Shown: piece after piece, positions 42,826-50,881 of the stretch
How positions within the stretch are numbered: the first letter of the stretch is position 1
How the letters are laid out: every line of letters starts with the position of its first letter
Assembly (NCBI GenBank): GCA_017551515.1
Contig: JAFZLK010000011.1
Location: 25,134 to 89,133 of the forward strand
Length of the DNA stretch: 64,000 nt
From: Bacteroidales bacterium
Lineage (GTDB): Bacteria; Bacteroidota; Bacteroidia; Bacteroidales; ML635J-15
Reading direction: 5' to 3'
Made by a program: the position numbers and the translations under genes
The notes under the pieces: model-generated
Databases searched by the model: none
What the model saw: the letters and a program-made list of their open reading frames with translations, nothing else
What the model was told of the DNA's origin: nothing

Positions 42826-43734
42826 TTATTTCTCAACATTCAATAATTCAAGAGAATCCAATTTATTTGCAAGAACTCGAGAGAATTTTTCTGCACCATA
42901 AATATTCAAATGTGTAGCATCCGAGAAATCATCATCATCAAGAGGCATTTTAAAGTAATCAAAGTACATGAATTTATCAGATTTAGCGACAATCCTGTCA
43001 ATTTCATGTCTAGTAAATAATTCTTGTACAGAATCTGTATTTTCAAAAAAAGTATGATGCGTTGGTATCGAAACAATAAGCAAAAATAAATCTTTTTCAT
43101 ATGCAATTTGGGCAATTCGTTCCAAAGCATCTATATTTTTTCTAATGGTATCATTTTCAAAATTAGTGACAGTTTGCCAAAGCAATGTTTCATCAGCACC
43201 ATTAATAGATTTTTTCTTAGAAGAACCAAAACCTAACTTGTCATCACTAAAATAACAGTTGCCCATAACAAACTGCTTAATTTTTTTTACTATAGAATTA
43301 GGATGAAATATTTCATAATTATCTATTGAAAAGATATTAGGTTCATACCCATAATATATATTGTAATACATATATCTATCATCAGAACCATAAGCATCAA
43401 ACATATATAAAGTCTGGTAATCAATTGGTAAAAGAATATATTTCAATCTAGTTAGTTGATTAACATATTTTTCTAAAACAAATGAATCTATTGTGATTCC
43501 TTGCCCCTCTAATGCCATATTTAAAACTTTTTGGTGAAAATAAATAGGATTTATTCCATTTTGTGCATGAGAAGATCCAAATATTAAGGCCTCCACACTT
43601 TCACTATTATTCTCTAACAATTTCAATTTGTTCTTATAGCTATTAGGAATGAGGCGAACAATCATCTCAATCACAAATAATAAGATAATAAATATACATA
43701 TAAATTTCGCTATTTGCTTAAAAAATTCTTTCAT
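42826..43734 (-). CDS. SGNH-like acyltransferase partner (AlgJ/DltD-like)
   Basis: The 302-residue protein has one N-terminal transmembrane helix (residues 9-29) and a periplasmic domain. FGSSHAQNGINP near residue 53 is a block-I-like serine motif, and FSDATHLNIYGAEKF near residue 272 is the DxxH block-V-like motif of SGNH hydrolases. Such proteins accept an acyl group from an MBOAT partner and transfer it to a polysaccharide. The MBOAT gene lies 8 bp upstream on the same strand. The acceptor is probably an exopolysaccharide or cell-wall glycan; that is inference. Confidence 0.78.
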   Translation of the reverse strand: MKEFFKQIAKFICIFIILLFVIEMIVRLIPNSYKNKLKLLENNSESVEALIFGSSHAQNGINPIYFHQKVLNMALEGQGITIDSFVLEKYVNQLTRLKYILLPIDYQTLYMFDAYGSDDRYMYYNIYYGYEPNIFSIDNYEIFHPNSIVKKIKQFVMGNCYFSDDKLGFGSSKKKSINGADETLLWQTVTNFENDTIRKNIDALERIAQIAYEKDLFLLIVSIPTHHTFFENTDSVQELFTRHEIDRIVAKSDKFMYFDYFKMPLDDDDFSDATHLNIYGAEKFSRVLANKLDSLELLNVEK

Positions 43735-43742
43735 AATTTAGA

Positions 43743-45257
43743 TTAGAATTGAAAGTAAATAAATATTTCGCTTTCTCCAGATGAAAAACACATGAACAAT
43801 ATGGCAATCATAATTATATAATAAACAACAAACCTCAACCATAAATATTTTTTTTGATGCCCCATCTCCATCGCATGTTCTTTCCCTCTTTGCAACCATT
43901 CTACCACTAACATTATCAAAACAAACCATCCTGCATAATTCACTGGATATAGGAAAAATCTATACGATGCAAGAAAAATATCTTTTCCGCAAAGCCCAGC
44001 AATATAATGACAAGCATCGGTTATTGTCTCTGCACGGAAAATAATCCAGCCTACCACTACCAACAAAAATGTTAGCAAAATCATACATATTTCCTTCACA
44101 CTTGGTAACAACTTGCCTTCGGCAACGACATTGGTGTATTTGCGATTCTTGCCCAAAAGTATCAACGGCAAAAACAATAGCGCATGGTATGCTCCCCACG
44201 CAATGAAAGTCCAGTTTGCACCATGCCAGAAACCGCTCAACAGAAAGATTACAAAGGTGTTGCGTATAACTTTTGCCTTTGTTGTACGACTGCCACCAAG
44301 AGGTATGTAAACATAATCGCGGAACCAAGTGTTGAGCGATATGTGCCACCTGCGCCAAAATTCGGCAATGTCGCGACTGAAATACGGAACATTGAAGTTT
44401 CGCATCAGCCTTATTCCGAATAACTTAGCAGTACCAATGGCAATGTCACTATAACCAGAAAAATCGCCATAAATCTGGAATGTAAAGAAAAGCGCACCTA
44501 CTAATAACATGCTTGCTGGCATATTGGCATAGTCTGCAAAAATTTCGTTGGCTACCACAGCGCAATTATCGGCAACAACAATCTTCTTGAACAAGCCCCA
44601 CAATATCTGTCGGCATCCATCAACTGCGGTATTGTAGTCAAATTCGCGCCTTTTAAGAAACTGCGGAAGAAGATTCGTTGCCCTCTCGATTGGTCCTGCC
44701 ACAAGTTGCGGAAAGAACGATATGTAGGCGAAAAACGCTATCACATCACGAGTTGGCTCAATCTTACAACGATAAACATCAATGCTGTAACTCAACGCCT
44801 GAAAGGTATAGAATGAAATGCCAACAGGGAGTATCACATTGAGCAATACGCCGTCGGCGGACAAATGGAAAAGTTTTGCAAATTCGGTTACAAAGAAGTC
44901 GTAGTACTTGAAAGTTGCTAAAATTGCGAGGTTAAGCACAATGTTGGCAGCAGCAATCAGTTTTCTCCTTTTTACAACTATTTGATTGTCAGTGGATTGC
45001 CCCCCCCCATTAAGTTACTTACTATCAACTCTTTGCATCAGTATGCCACTGAGCCAAGAGCAGAGAGAGGTTATGGCAATGAGGATTAGGAAACGCCAAT
45101 CCCACCATCCATAGAAAACATAACTTGCCACAACCACGAAGGCGTTCTGTAAGTGCAACTGCCATTTCGATTTGCTTATAAACCTATCGAACACAAACCA
45201 GTACAGCAGAAACACCACTGGCAGAAAAAGCATAAACTCTATGGAATTGAATAACAT
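43743..45257 (-). pseudogene. MBOAT-family O-acyltransferase (AlgI-like), interrupted by an in-frame stop
   Basis: Two minus-strand frames, 45257-45015 and from about 44990 to 43743, lie in the same frame and together make a full AlgI-like protein. The first 80 residues (MLFNSIEFMLFLPVV...YGWWDWRFL) are the standard N-terminus. The remainder has [49 protein letters not shown] and the active-site histidine in [13 protein letters not shown] at 45017-45015 separates them, followed by a run of nine G on the coding strand (45008-45000). It should move acetyl groups across the membrane for the SGNH partner. The gene may be inactive, phase-variable, or affected by a sequencing error. Confidence 0.75.
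45000..45008 (-). repeat. G9 homopolymer in the MBOAT gene
   Basis: Nine consecutive G on the coding strand directly follow the in-frame stop. An ATG at 45010-45008 runs into the tract; with one extra G it would be in frame with the downstream MBOAT domain. Confidence 0.85.
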
Positions 45258-45279
45258 GTTGTTGTCATTAAAAACGCAA

Positions 45280-45287
45280 CAAAAGTA
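45280..45287 (-). promoter_or_regulatory. -7 box TACTTTTG of the MBOAT operon
   Basis: On the minus strand the box lies 22 bp before ATG 45257. Confidence 0.5.
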
Positions 45288-45329
45288 ATGCAAAAATCAC
45301 AAAGCGACAACTTTAAATTCCCAATCAAT

Positions 45330-45400
45330 TTGAAAATCCATAATCGTCCATCGCCAAATCAAAAATCCAAAATCTAAAATCGTCATTCGTAAATCGTAAA
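45330..45400. repeat. AAATC-type short intergenic repeats
   Basis: The stretch between the divergent MBOAT and pseudouridine synthase genes is made of variants of AAAATCCAAAATC and CGTAAATCGTAAA. It looks like degenerate repeats and contains no gene. Confidence 0.5.
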
Positions 45401-45407
45401 TTTATAT

Positions 45408-45415
45408 TACTTTTG
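45408..45415 (+). promoter_or_regulatory. -7 box TACTTTTG of the pseudouridine synthase gene
   Basis: The match lies 24 bp before the ATG at 45440. Confidence 0.55.
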
Positions 45416-45439
45416 TCCCAAACTTAACATACCTATTAA

Positions 45440-46609
45440 ATGAGAACATTTGACGACGAGGCACGCGGACCAAGAAACAACCGCGACCGCAGAAACAACG
45501 ATAAACCGCAGAAATTCAGTCGCAGGGACAATGATGGTGGCAGAGACGGAAGGCATAGCGACAGAAAATTCGGTCGCGACGACGACTACAAGCCACGCAC
45601 TCCTAAATTCAACCGCGAGAGGAAACCGCGTTCCTTCGACGAGGACATGCGCAACCCCGACAACGATAACTTCTACGGCAAGAAGAAAGACAAAGCATCT
45701 AAATACTACGATGCTCCCGAATACCAAAAGAAGCATCACGACGGACATCATGGCGGTAAGCCAAGTGGCAAGCCAGAGAGATTCAGAACCAAGAACTACA
45801 AGGATTACGACAATTTTGACGAGTTCGACGACAACAACTATCAGGAAAGACGCATACGCAGGTCTGAGAAACCAAAGCAGACAAAGAAAGAAAACGAGGA
45901 AACCCGCCTTAACAAGTACATCGCAAACGCAGGCATTTGTTCGCGCCGCGAAGCCGACACCTACATTCAGGCTGGCGTTGTTACCATAAACGGCGAAGTC
46001 GTTACCGAACTTGGCACCAAGGTCAAACCCGGCGACGAAGTGCGTTTCGGCGGAGAACTGATAAATCCAGAAAAACTTGTCTATATCCTTCTCAACAAGC
46101 CGAAAAACTGTGTAACCACTCTCGATGACCCTGAGGAACGCCAGACAGTAATGGATTTGGTGAAGGATGCCTGCCCCGAAAGGATTTACCCCGTTGGTCG
46201 TCTCGACCGTAACACAACTGGACTTCTCCTTCTTACCAACGACGGCGACTTAACTAAAAAACTCACCCACCCGTCATACGAGAAGAAGAAAATCTATCAG
46301 GTTGAAACCGACAAGAACATCAGCAAGGCCGACCTTCAGGCACTTGCCGACGGTTTTGAACTTGAGGACGGATTTATTGCCGCAGATGCAGTAAGTTATG
46401 TCGGCGACAGCAAGAATATCATCGGCATCGAAATACACTCTGGTCGCAACAGGATTGTACGCCGTATGCTCGAACATCTTGGCTACGAAGTAAAACGCCT
46501 CGACCGTGTTTACTTCGCTGGACTTACCAAGCTCAACCTTCCTCGTGGCAAATGGAGATTCCTGACCGAAAAGGAAATAACAATACTGAAAACGGGAATG
46601 TACGAATAA
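45440..46609 (+). CDS. RsuA/RluB-family pseudouridine synthase with long disordered N-terminus
   Basis: The 389-residue protein starts with about 145 residues of low-complexity D/R/N/K/G sequence, probably disordered and RNA-binding. An S4 domain follows (LNKYIANAGICSRREADTYI), then the catalytic domain with the aspartate in PVGRLDRNTTGLLLL and the C-terminal RNRIVRRMLEHLGYEV. This matches the RluB/RsuA/RluE/RluF family, which modifies rRNA uridines; RluB acts on 23S U2605 in E. coli, but the target here is inferred. Basic N-terminal extensions are common in Bacteroidota. It is monocistronic with its own terminator. Confidence 0.9.
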   Translation: MRTFDDEARGPRNNRDRRNNDKPQKFSRRDNDGGRDGRHSDRKFGRDDDYKPRTPKFNRERKPRSFDEDMRNPDNDNFYGKKKDKASKYYDAPEYQKKHHDGHHGGKPSGKPERFRTKNYKDYDNFDEFDDNNYQERRIRRSEKPKQTKKENEETRLNKYIANAGICSRREADTYIQAGVVTINGEVVTELGTKVKPGDEVRFGGELINPEKLVYILLNKPKNCVTTLDDPEERQTVMDLVKDACPERIYPVGRLDRNTTGLLLLTNDGDLTKKLTHPSYEKKKIYQVETDKNISKADLQALADGFELEDGFIAADAVSYVGDSKNIIGIEIHSGRNRIVRRMLEHLGYEVKRLDRVYFAGLTKLNLPRGKWRFLTEKEITILKTGMYE

Positions 46610-46613
46610 AAAC

Positions 46614-46649
46614 AAAAAACAGAGGCGATGGCGATTGTCTCTGTTTTTC
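46614..46649 (+). terminator. Terminator of the pseudouridine synthase gene
   Basis: AAAACAGAG pairs with CTCTGTTTT around a 14-bp loop. Confidence 0.75.
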
Positions 46650-46668
46650 TTTGTAAACACAGTAATTT

Positions 46669-46769
46669 TATACCCGAAAAGGTATATTTACCAAGTCAAC
46701 AAACAATTTTATACCCGAAAGGGGTTATTATTCAAAAATTAAATATATCTTTGCACCCGATAAGGTATA
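46669..46769 (+). promoter_or_regulatory. Three operator-like 18-bp palindromes at the hipBST promoter
   Basis: TATACCCGAAAAGGTATA (46669-46686) is a near-perfect palindrome. Related 18-bp sites start at 46710 and 46752, so spacing is 41 and 42 bp (about four helical turns). The third site overlaps the -7 box TATCTTTG (46746-46753). They fit cooperative binding of a HipB-type repressor. Confidence 0.85.
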
Positions 46770-46773
46770 AAAC

Positions 46774-46989
46774 ATGAATAGTACGACATTGGCATTAAAG
46801 GTAAAGCAATTGCGCAAGGCAAACAAACTTACACAGGAAGACCTTGCGATGAAATCGGGCGTAGGACTGCGATTTGTCCGCGATTTGGAACAAGGCAAAC
46901 CTACACTCAGGCTCGACAAAGTTAATCAGCTTCTCGGACTTTTCAACTACGAGATGCAACCTGTACGCATAAACAATGACGACAAATGA
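46774..46989 (+). CDS. hipB: HipB-like XRE-family antitoxin/repressor
   Basis: The 71-residue protein is a helix-turn-helix of the XRE type: KVKQLRKANKLTQEDLAMKSGVG... with the recognition region VGLRFVRDLEQGKPTL. Small proteins of this kind before hipA-like kinases act as DNA-binding autorepressors. Three 18-bp palindromes lie just upstream. Its stop overlaps the next start by four bases (ATGA). Confidence 0.88.
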   Translation: MNSTTLALKVKQLRKANKLTQEDLAMKSGVGLRFVRDLEQGKPTLRLDKVNQLLGLFNYEMQPVRINNDDK

Positions 46990-47318
46990 AAAGGGCGAAT
47001 ATATATTTCAAGGAAAAACTTGCTGGAATTCTTACAGAAACAGATTCCGGATACGAGTTCAAATATTTAAACAAATACCTCGAATCTGAAAATCCACAGC
47101 CGATAAGCAGGACTCTTCCGCTTTCGGACAAGGAATATTACAGCAATATACTTTTCCCATTTTTCGATGGACTTATACCAGAAGGATGGTTGCTCGATGT
47201 TGCCATAAGAAACACCAACATTAGTATTTTAGACAGAATGTCGCTGCTTCTTCTTTGCTGCAAGGATTGTATAGGAGCAGTAAGTGTAGAACAAATAACC
47301 GAAAATGAGCATGAATAG
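46986..47318 (+). CDS. HipS-like protein (HipA N-subdomain as a separate gene)
   Basis: The 110-residue product matches the N-terminal subdomain of HipA (Couple_hipA): RANIYFKEKLAGILTET, ISRTLPLSDKEYYSN and LFPFFDGLIPEGWLLDVA, ending with CKDCIGAV. In single-gene HipA this part is fused to the kinase. In HipBST systems the separate HipS acts as an antitoxin for HipT. It overlaps hipB by four bases and the kinase gene by 14 bp, so translation is coupled. Confidence 0.85.
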   Translation: MKRANIYFKEKLAGILTETDSGYEFKYLNKYLESENPQPISRTLPLSDKEYYSNILFPFFDGLIPEGWLLDVAIRNTNISILDRMSLLLLCCKDCIGAVSVEQITENEHE

Positions 47319-48252
47319 GTGTCTATATTGCTACAAAGAGCTAAACGAAGGAGAAGTTGACTTTCACAAGCATTGCCTTAAAAAGTTTTTCGGAGAACGA
47401 CAAAATCCCTCATTTCAGTACACCCGTGCCGAAATGGACGAACTTGCAAAGGAAATCATAGTTTCGCAGACAACAATTACCGGTGTTCAACCCAAACTTT
47501 CACTGCATCTGCAAGAGCATGAAGGCTCGAAACGTCTAACTATTGTTGGATTGGAAGGAAACTTTATTTTCAAGCCACAAACCGACTACTACAAAAATCT
47601 GCCAGAAATAGAAGATGTAACAATGCATCTTGCCGAAATTGCTAGAATTCAAGTTGTTCCTCATTCGCTTATAAGACTTGCCGATGGAGAATTGGGATAC
47701 ATATCCAAAAGAATTGACCGTATGCCCAACTACACAAAACTTGCAATGGAAGACATGTGCCAGCTCACGGACCGACCTACAGAACATAAGTACCGCAGTT
47801 CTTACGAACAGATTGCAAAAGCTATTGTAAAATATTCAACATCACCTGCCCTTGACCTCGTAAACTTCTACGACATAGTTATTTTTTCATGGATAACAGG
47901 AAATGCCGATATGCACCTGAAGAATTTTTCATTGTACTCAACCGACGACAAAGAATTTCGGTTAACTCCCGCATACGACCTTATTAACACTGCAATAGTC
48001 AACCCATCAGACAAGGAAGAACTTGCGCTTACACTAAACGGCAAAAAAAGCAAAATTGAGAAAGTCGATTTCGTTGAAGCTGCAGCACGAAGCAATATTC
48101 AAAAAAAGGTAATCGACAGATTATTCAGCAAATATATTGACTTATTGCCCAAAATGACACTATTCATTGAAAACTCATTCCTCGAAGACTATCAAAAAAC
48201 TGAATACATCAATTTGATTAAAAGTAGATTGAAAAACATTGCTAGCAAATAA
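47305..48252 (+). CDS. HipT-like serine/threonine kinase toxin
   Basis: The 315-residue protein is the HipA kinase without its N-subdomain. The loop QTTITGVQPKLS (T55 and T57) aligns with the autophosphorylated Ser loop of HipA/HipT. K88 in FIFKPQ is the probable ATP lysine. WITGNADMHLKNFSLY has catalytic D200 and N205, and PAYDLINT has metal-binding D223. HipT kinases phosphorylate aminoacyl-tRNA synthetases (HipA: GltX; HipT of E. coli O127: TrpS); the target here is unknown. An N-terminal CLYCYKE...HKHC may bind a metal. All key residues are present, so the toxin should be active. Confidence 0.87.
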   Translation: MSMNRCLYCYKELNEGEVDFHKHCLKKFFGERQNPSFQYTRAEMDELAKEIIVSQTTITGVQPKLSLHLQEHEGSKRLTIVGLEGNFIFKPQTDYYKNLPEIEDVTMHLAEIARIQVVPHSLIRLADGELGYISKRIDRMPNYTKLAMEDMCQLTDRPTEHKYRSSYEQIAKAIVKYSTSPALDLVNFYDIVIFSWITGNADMHLKNFSLYSTDDKEFRLTPAYDLINTAIVNPSDKEELALTLNGKKSKIEKVDFVEAAARSNIQKKVIDRLFSKYIDLLPKMTLFIENSFLEDYQKTEYINLIKSRLKNIASK

Positions 48253-48265
48253 ATCACATTTTCAC

Positions 48266-48273
48266 TACCTTTG
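48266..48273 (+). promoter_or_regulatory. -7 box TACCTTTG of the DUF5686 gene
   Basis: The match lies 11 bp before the ATG at 48285, giving a nearly leaderless transcript. Confidence 0.5.
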
Positions 48274-48284
48274 CAAAAAATATA

Positions 48285-50777
48285 ATGATTGCGACAAATA
48301 GAAATATTAAACAATTGGAAAGCATACAAAATGGCTTAAAGCACCTGCTTTCTCTGCTAACTATCATTCTATTTGCAATCACGTCTTTTGCCCAGTCCAA
48401 GTTCGCAGGTCGCATTTCGGATTCAAAGAGCAAAGAACCGCTTGCTTTCGTCAACATAATATACAACTCGAAGAATCAAGGCACATCCACCGACCTTGAC
48501 GGATACTTCAAGATTGACGATTACTCAAAAATAGAATTCCTGCGCATTTCATATCTCGGATACACAACCAAGATTATAAGCAAAGAAGAACTTGACAACA
48601 AACATTACATTGAACTAACGCTAGATGAAGATGTTACAAGTCTTGCCGAAGTCACCGTGCTACCTGGCGAAAATCCTGCCCACAGAATTATAAACCTTGC
48701 CATCGAGAACGCTAACAAGAACAATCCTGAAAAAATGCGTTCGTTCTCGTATGTCTCGTACAACAAAATGTACTTTACCGCCGATGTAAAGCCATCAGAC
48801 GACTCGATAATAATAACACCCGACAAAGACACTATACAAACGCTCAGTAAAATTCTTTCACAACAGCATCTTCTTCTCATCGAATCGGTTACGGAACGAA
48901 TTTTCAGATACCCCGACAACAACAAGGAAAACGTTATCGCTCATCGCATGTCGGGAATGAAAAATCCAGCATTCACACTGCTTGCAACGCAATTCCAGTC
49001 AATGTCGTTCTACAGTGACCACATTTCACTGCTGGACAAGCGTTTTCTAAGCCCAATCAGCAAAGGAAGCACATCAAAATATTTCTTCCAAATCGAAGAC
49101 ACGATGTACAACTCGTCCATGGACACGGTATTTGTAATTTCGTTCATTCCGCTGAAAAACAAGGTTTTTGATGGACTGAAAGGCGTAATGAACATCAACA
49201 CAAACGGCTATGCCATCGAAACAATAACAGCCGAACCATACGAGCCATCGGAAGTTTTCACTGTATCAATACAACAGAAATACGAACTGATAGACAGCAT
49301 TCAGTGGTTTCCAGTGCAGTTGAATACCAACCTTATTTTCAACATACTGCAAGTTCCCGACGGCACAAAGCCTGCTGAAGGAGAAAGACAGAATTACACG
49401 CCAATGGTCGGCATCGGCAAAAGCTACATTTCAGACATAAGCCTCAATCCCGACATAAAACGGCGCGAATTTATAAATCAAGGCGTACTTGTAGAAGACA
49501 AAGCCGCCAAGCAGAACGACGATTTTTGGAACCAGTACCGCAAGGATTCTCTTACAAGCAAAGACCTTGAAACTTACCGCGTTATCGACAGTCTCGGCAA
49601 AGAAATAAACCTCGACAAAAAAATAGAAGTGCTCGAAATCCTTGCTGCAGGCTACATTCCTTGGAAATTCATCAACTTCGACCTCGGCTCGATAATCTGG
49701 TTCAACGAATATGAAAAAGTCCGCCTCGGTCTTGGCATCGAAACCAACGAAAGACTGACCAAATGGGTGACTTTGGGCGGTTACGGCGCATACGGATTCG
49801 GCGACAAGGCATGGAAATACGGAGCAAAAGTGCAATTTAACCTCTGGCCAGAGCACGACTTGAAACTAGGCGTCACATACAAGCGAGACCTTGACTTCAG
49901 CGATGGAATGTCGTTCAACAAGAGGACGACAAAACTCTCATCGCAGTCGGTTTACGAATGGTTCCTCAGCGAGATGGACTCCATTTCTGAACACAAAGCT
50001 TATGTTGAATTTAAAGCATTACGCTATCTTTCGGCACGACTGCAATTCCGCCACTACACAAAAGACATCATCAACACCGACAGATACAACTTCCTCGGCA
50101 CAATCGACAAGCATTACACGGCAGCCGAAGCAGGCATTTACCTCCGCTACGCCCACAAGGAAAAATTCTTCCAGACACCACGCGGAACAAAAGTCAGTTT
50201 GGGAACAAAATACCCAATACTGTACTTCAACTTTATAAAGTCAGTACCAGTAACACCTAATGCGAACGACTACTACAAAATCGAAGCACAGATTTACAAG
50301 CACTTCGTTATCAAGCGCGTCGGCGACACATATTTGATACTCACAGGCGGAATGATTGGCGGAAATCCACGCTACAGCGAACTTTACTATGCATCGGGCA
50401 CGAACTCGTGGCTCAACATCGACCACACTTTCAACACCATGCGCCCCAACGAGTTCATCTCCGACAAGTTCTGCACTTTCCATTTCATGCACGACTTCGG
50501 CAACATCATCTACAAGAAAAAATATTCGAAGCCAAGCATAGCCATAACCACAAGCCTCGGCTGGGGCGACTGCAAGTTGACACAAGATGTTGACGGAACC
50601 GATTATGCAAAAAAGATGAACAAGGGCTACTACGAATCAGGCATTCAACTCAACAACCTGCTTTGCCTATCAATTGAAGGTTTCGGTATCGGTGTTTACT
50701 ACAGGTATGGTCCTTATCATCTGGACAAGGAAATTGAGAATTGGGCGTTTAAATTGACATGGACAATAACGCTATAG
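48285..50777 (+). CDS. DUF5686/carboxypeptidase-regulatory-like outer-membrane protein
   Basis: The 830-residue product has a long signal sequence ending near ITSFAQ, then a CarboxypepD_reg-like domain (about residues 40-120) with GRISDSKSKEPLAFVNI and GTSTDLDGYFKI. The long DUF5686 region that follows ends in alternating strands and the aromatic-rich AFKLTWTITL, like an outer-membrane barrel. Family members are common in Bacteroidota and resemble TonB-linked proteins, but no transport substrate is known. It begins 32 bp after the hipT-like gene yet has its own -7 box, so it is probably separate. Confidence 0.82.
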   Translation: MIATNRNIKQLESIQNGLKHLLSLLTIILFAITSFAQSKFAGRISDSKSKEPLAFVNIIYNSKNQGTSTDLDGYFKIDDYSKIEFLRISYLGYTTKIISKEELDNKHYIELTLDEDVTSLAEVTVLPGENPAHRIINLAIENANKNNPEKMRSFSYVSYNKMYFTADVKPSDDSIIITPDKDTIQTLSKILSQQHLLLIESVTERIFRYPDNNKENVIAHRMSGMKNPAFTLLATQFQSMSFYSDHISLLDKRFLSPISKGSTSKYFFQIEDTMYNSSMDTVFVISFIPLKNKVFDGLKGVMNINTNGYAIETITAEPYEPSEVFTVSIQQKYELIDSIQWFPVQLNTNLIFNILQVPDGTKPAEGERQNYTPMVGIGKSYISDISLNPDIKRREFINQGVLVEDKAAKQNDDFWNQYRKDSLTSKDLETYRVIDSLGKEINLDKKIEVLEILAAGYIPWKFINFDLGSIIWFNEYEKVRLGLGIETNERLTKWVTLGGYGAYGFGDKAWKYGAKVQFNLWPEHDLKLGVTYKRDLDFSDGMSFNKRTTKLSSQSVYEWFLSEMDSISEHKAYVEFKALRYLSARLQFRHYTKDIINTDRYNFLGTIDKHYTAAEAGIYLRYAHKEKFFQTPRGTKVSLGTKYPILYFNFIKSVPVTPNANDYYKIEAQIYKHFVIKRVGDTYLILTGGMIGGNPRYSELYYASGTNSWLNIDHTFNTMRPNEFISDKFCTFHFMHDFGNIIYKKKYSKPSIAITTSLGWGDCKLTQDVDGTDYAKKMNKGYYESGIQLNNLLCLSIEGFGIGVYYRYGPYHLDKEIENWAFKLTWTITL

Positions 50778-50853
50778 AAAATTTCAAACAAAAATATTTT
50801 TCCCACACATACAACAAAACCACTATTTCTGTTGTCATATATATGTTTTTTAA

Positions 50854-50861
50854 TATATTTG
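50854..50861 (+). promoter_or_regulatory. Promoter of surface protein 3
   Basis: TATATTTG lies 20 bp before the ATG at 50882; GTTG at 50831-50834 is 19 bp upstream. Confidence 0.6.
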
Positions 50862-50881
50862 CGAAATAAAACTTTATTACA

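Noticed and set aside
46986..48252. Frameshifted single hipA gene
   Set aside because: Both parts have their own starts, normal lengths and short overlaps, which fits the known HipS/HipT split better than a sequencing error.
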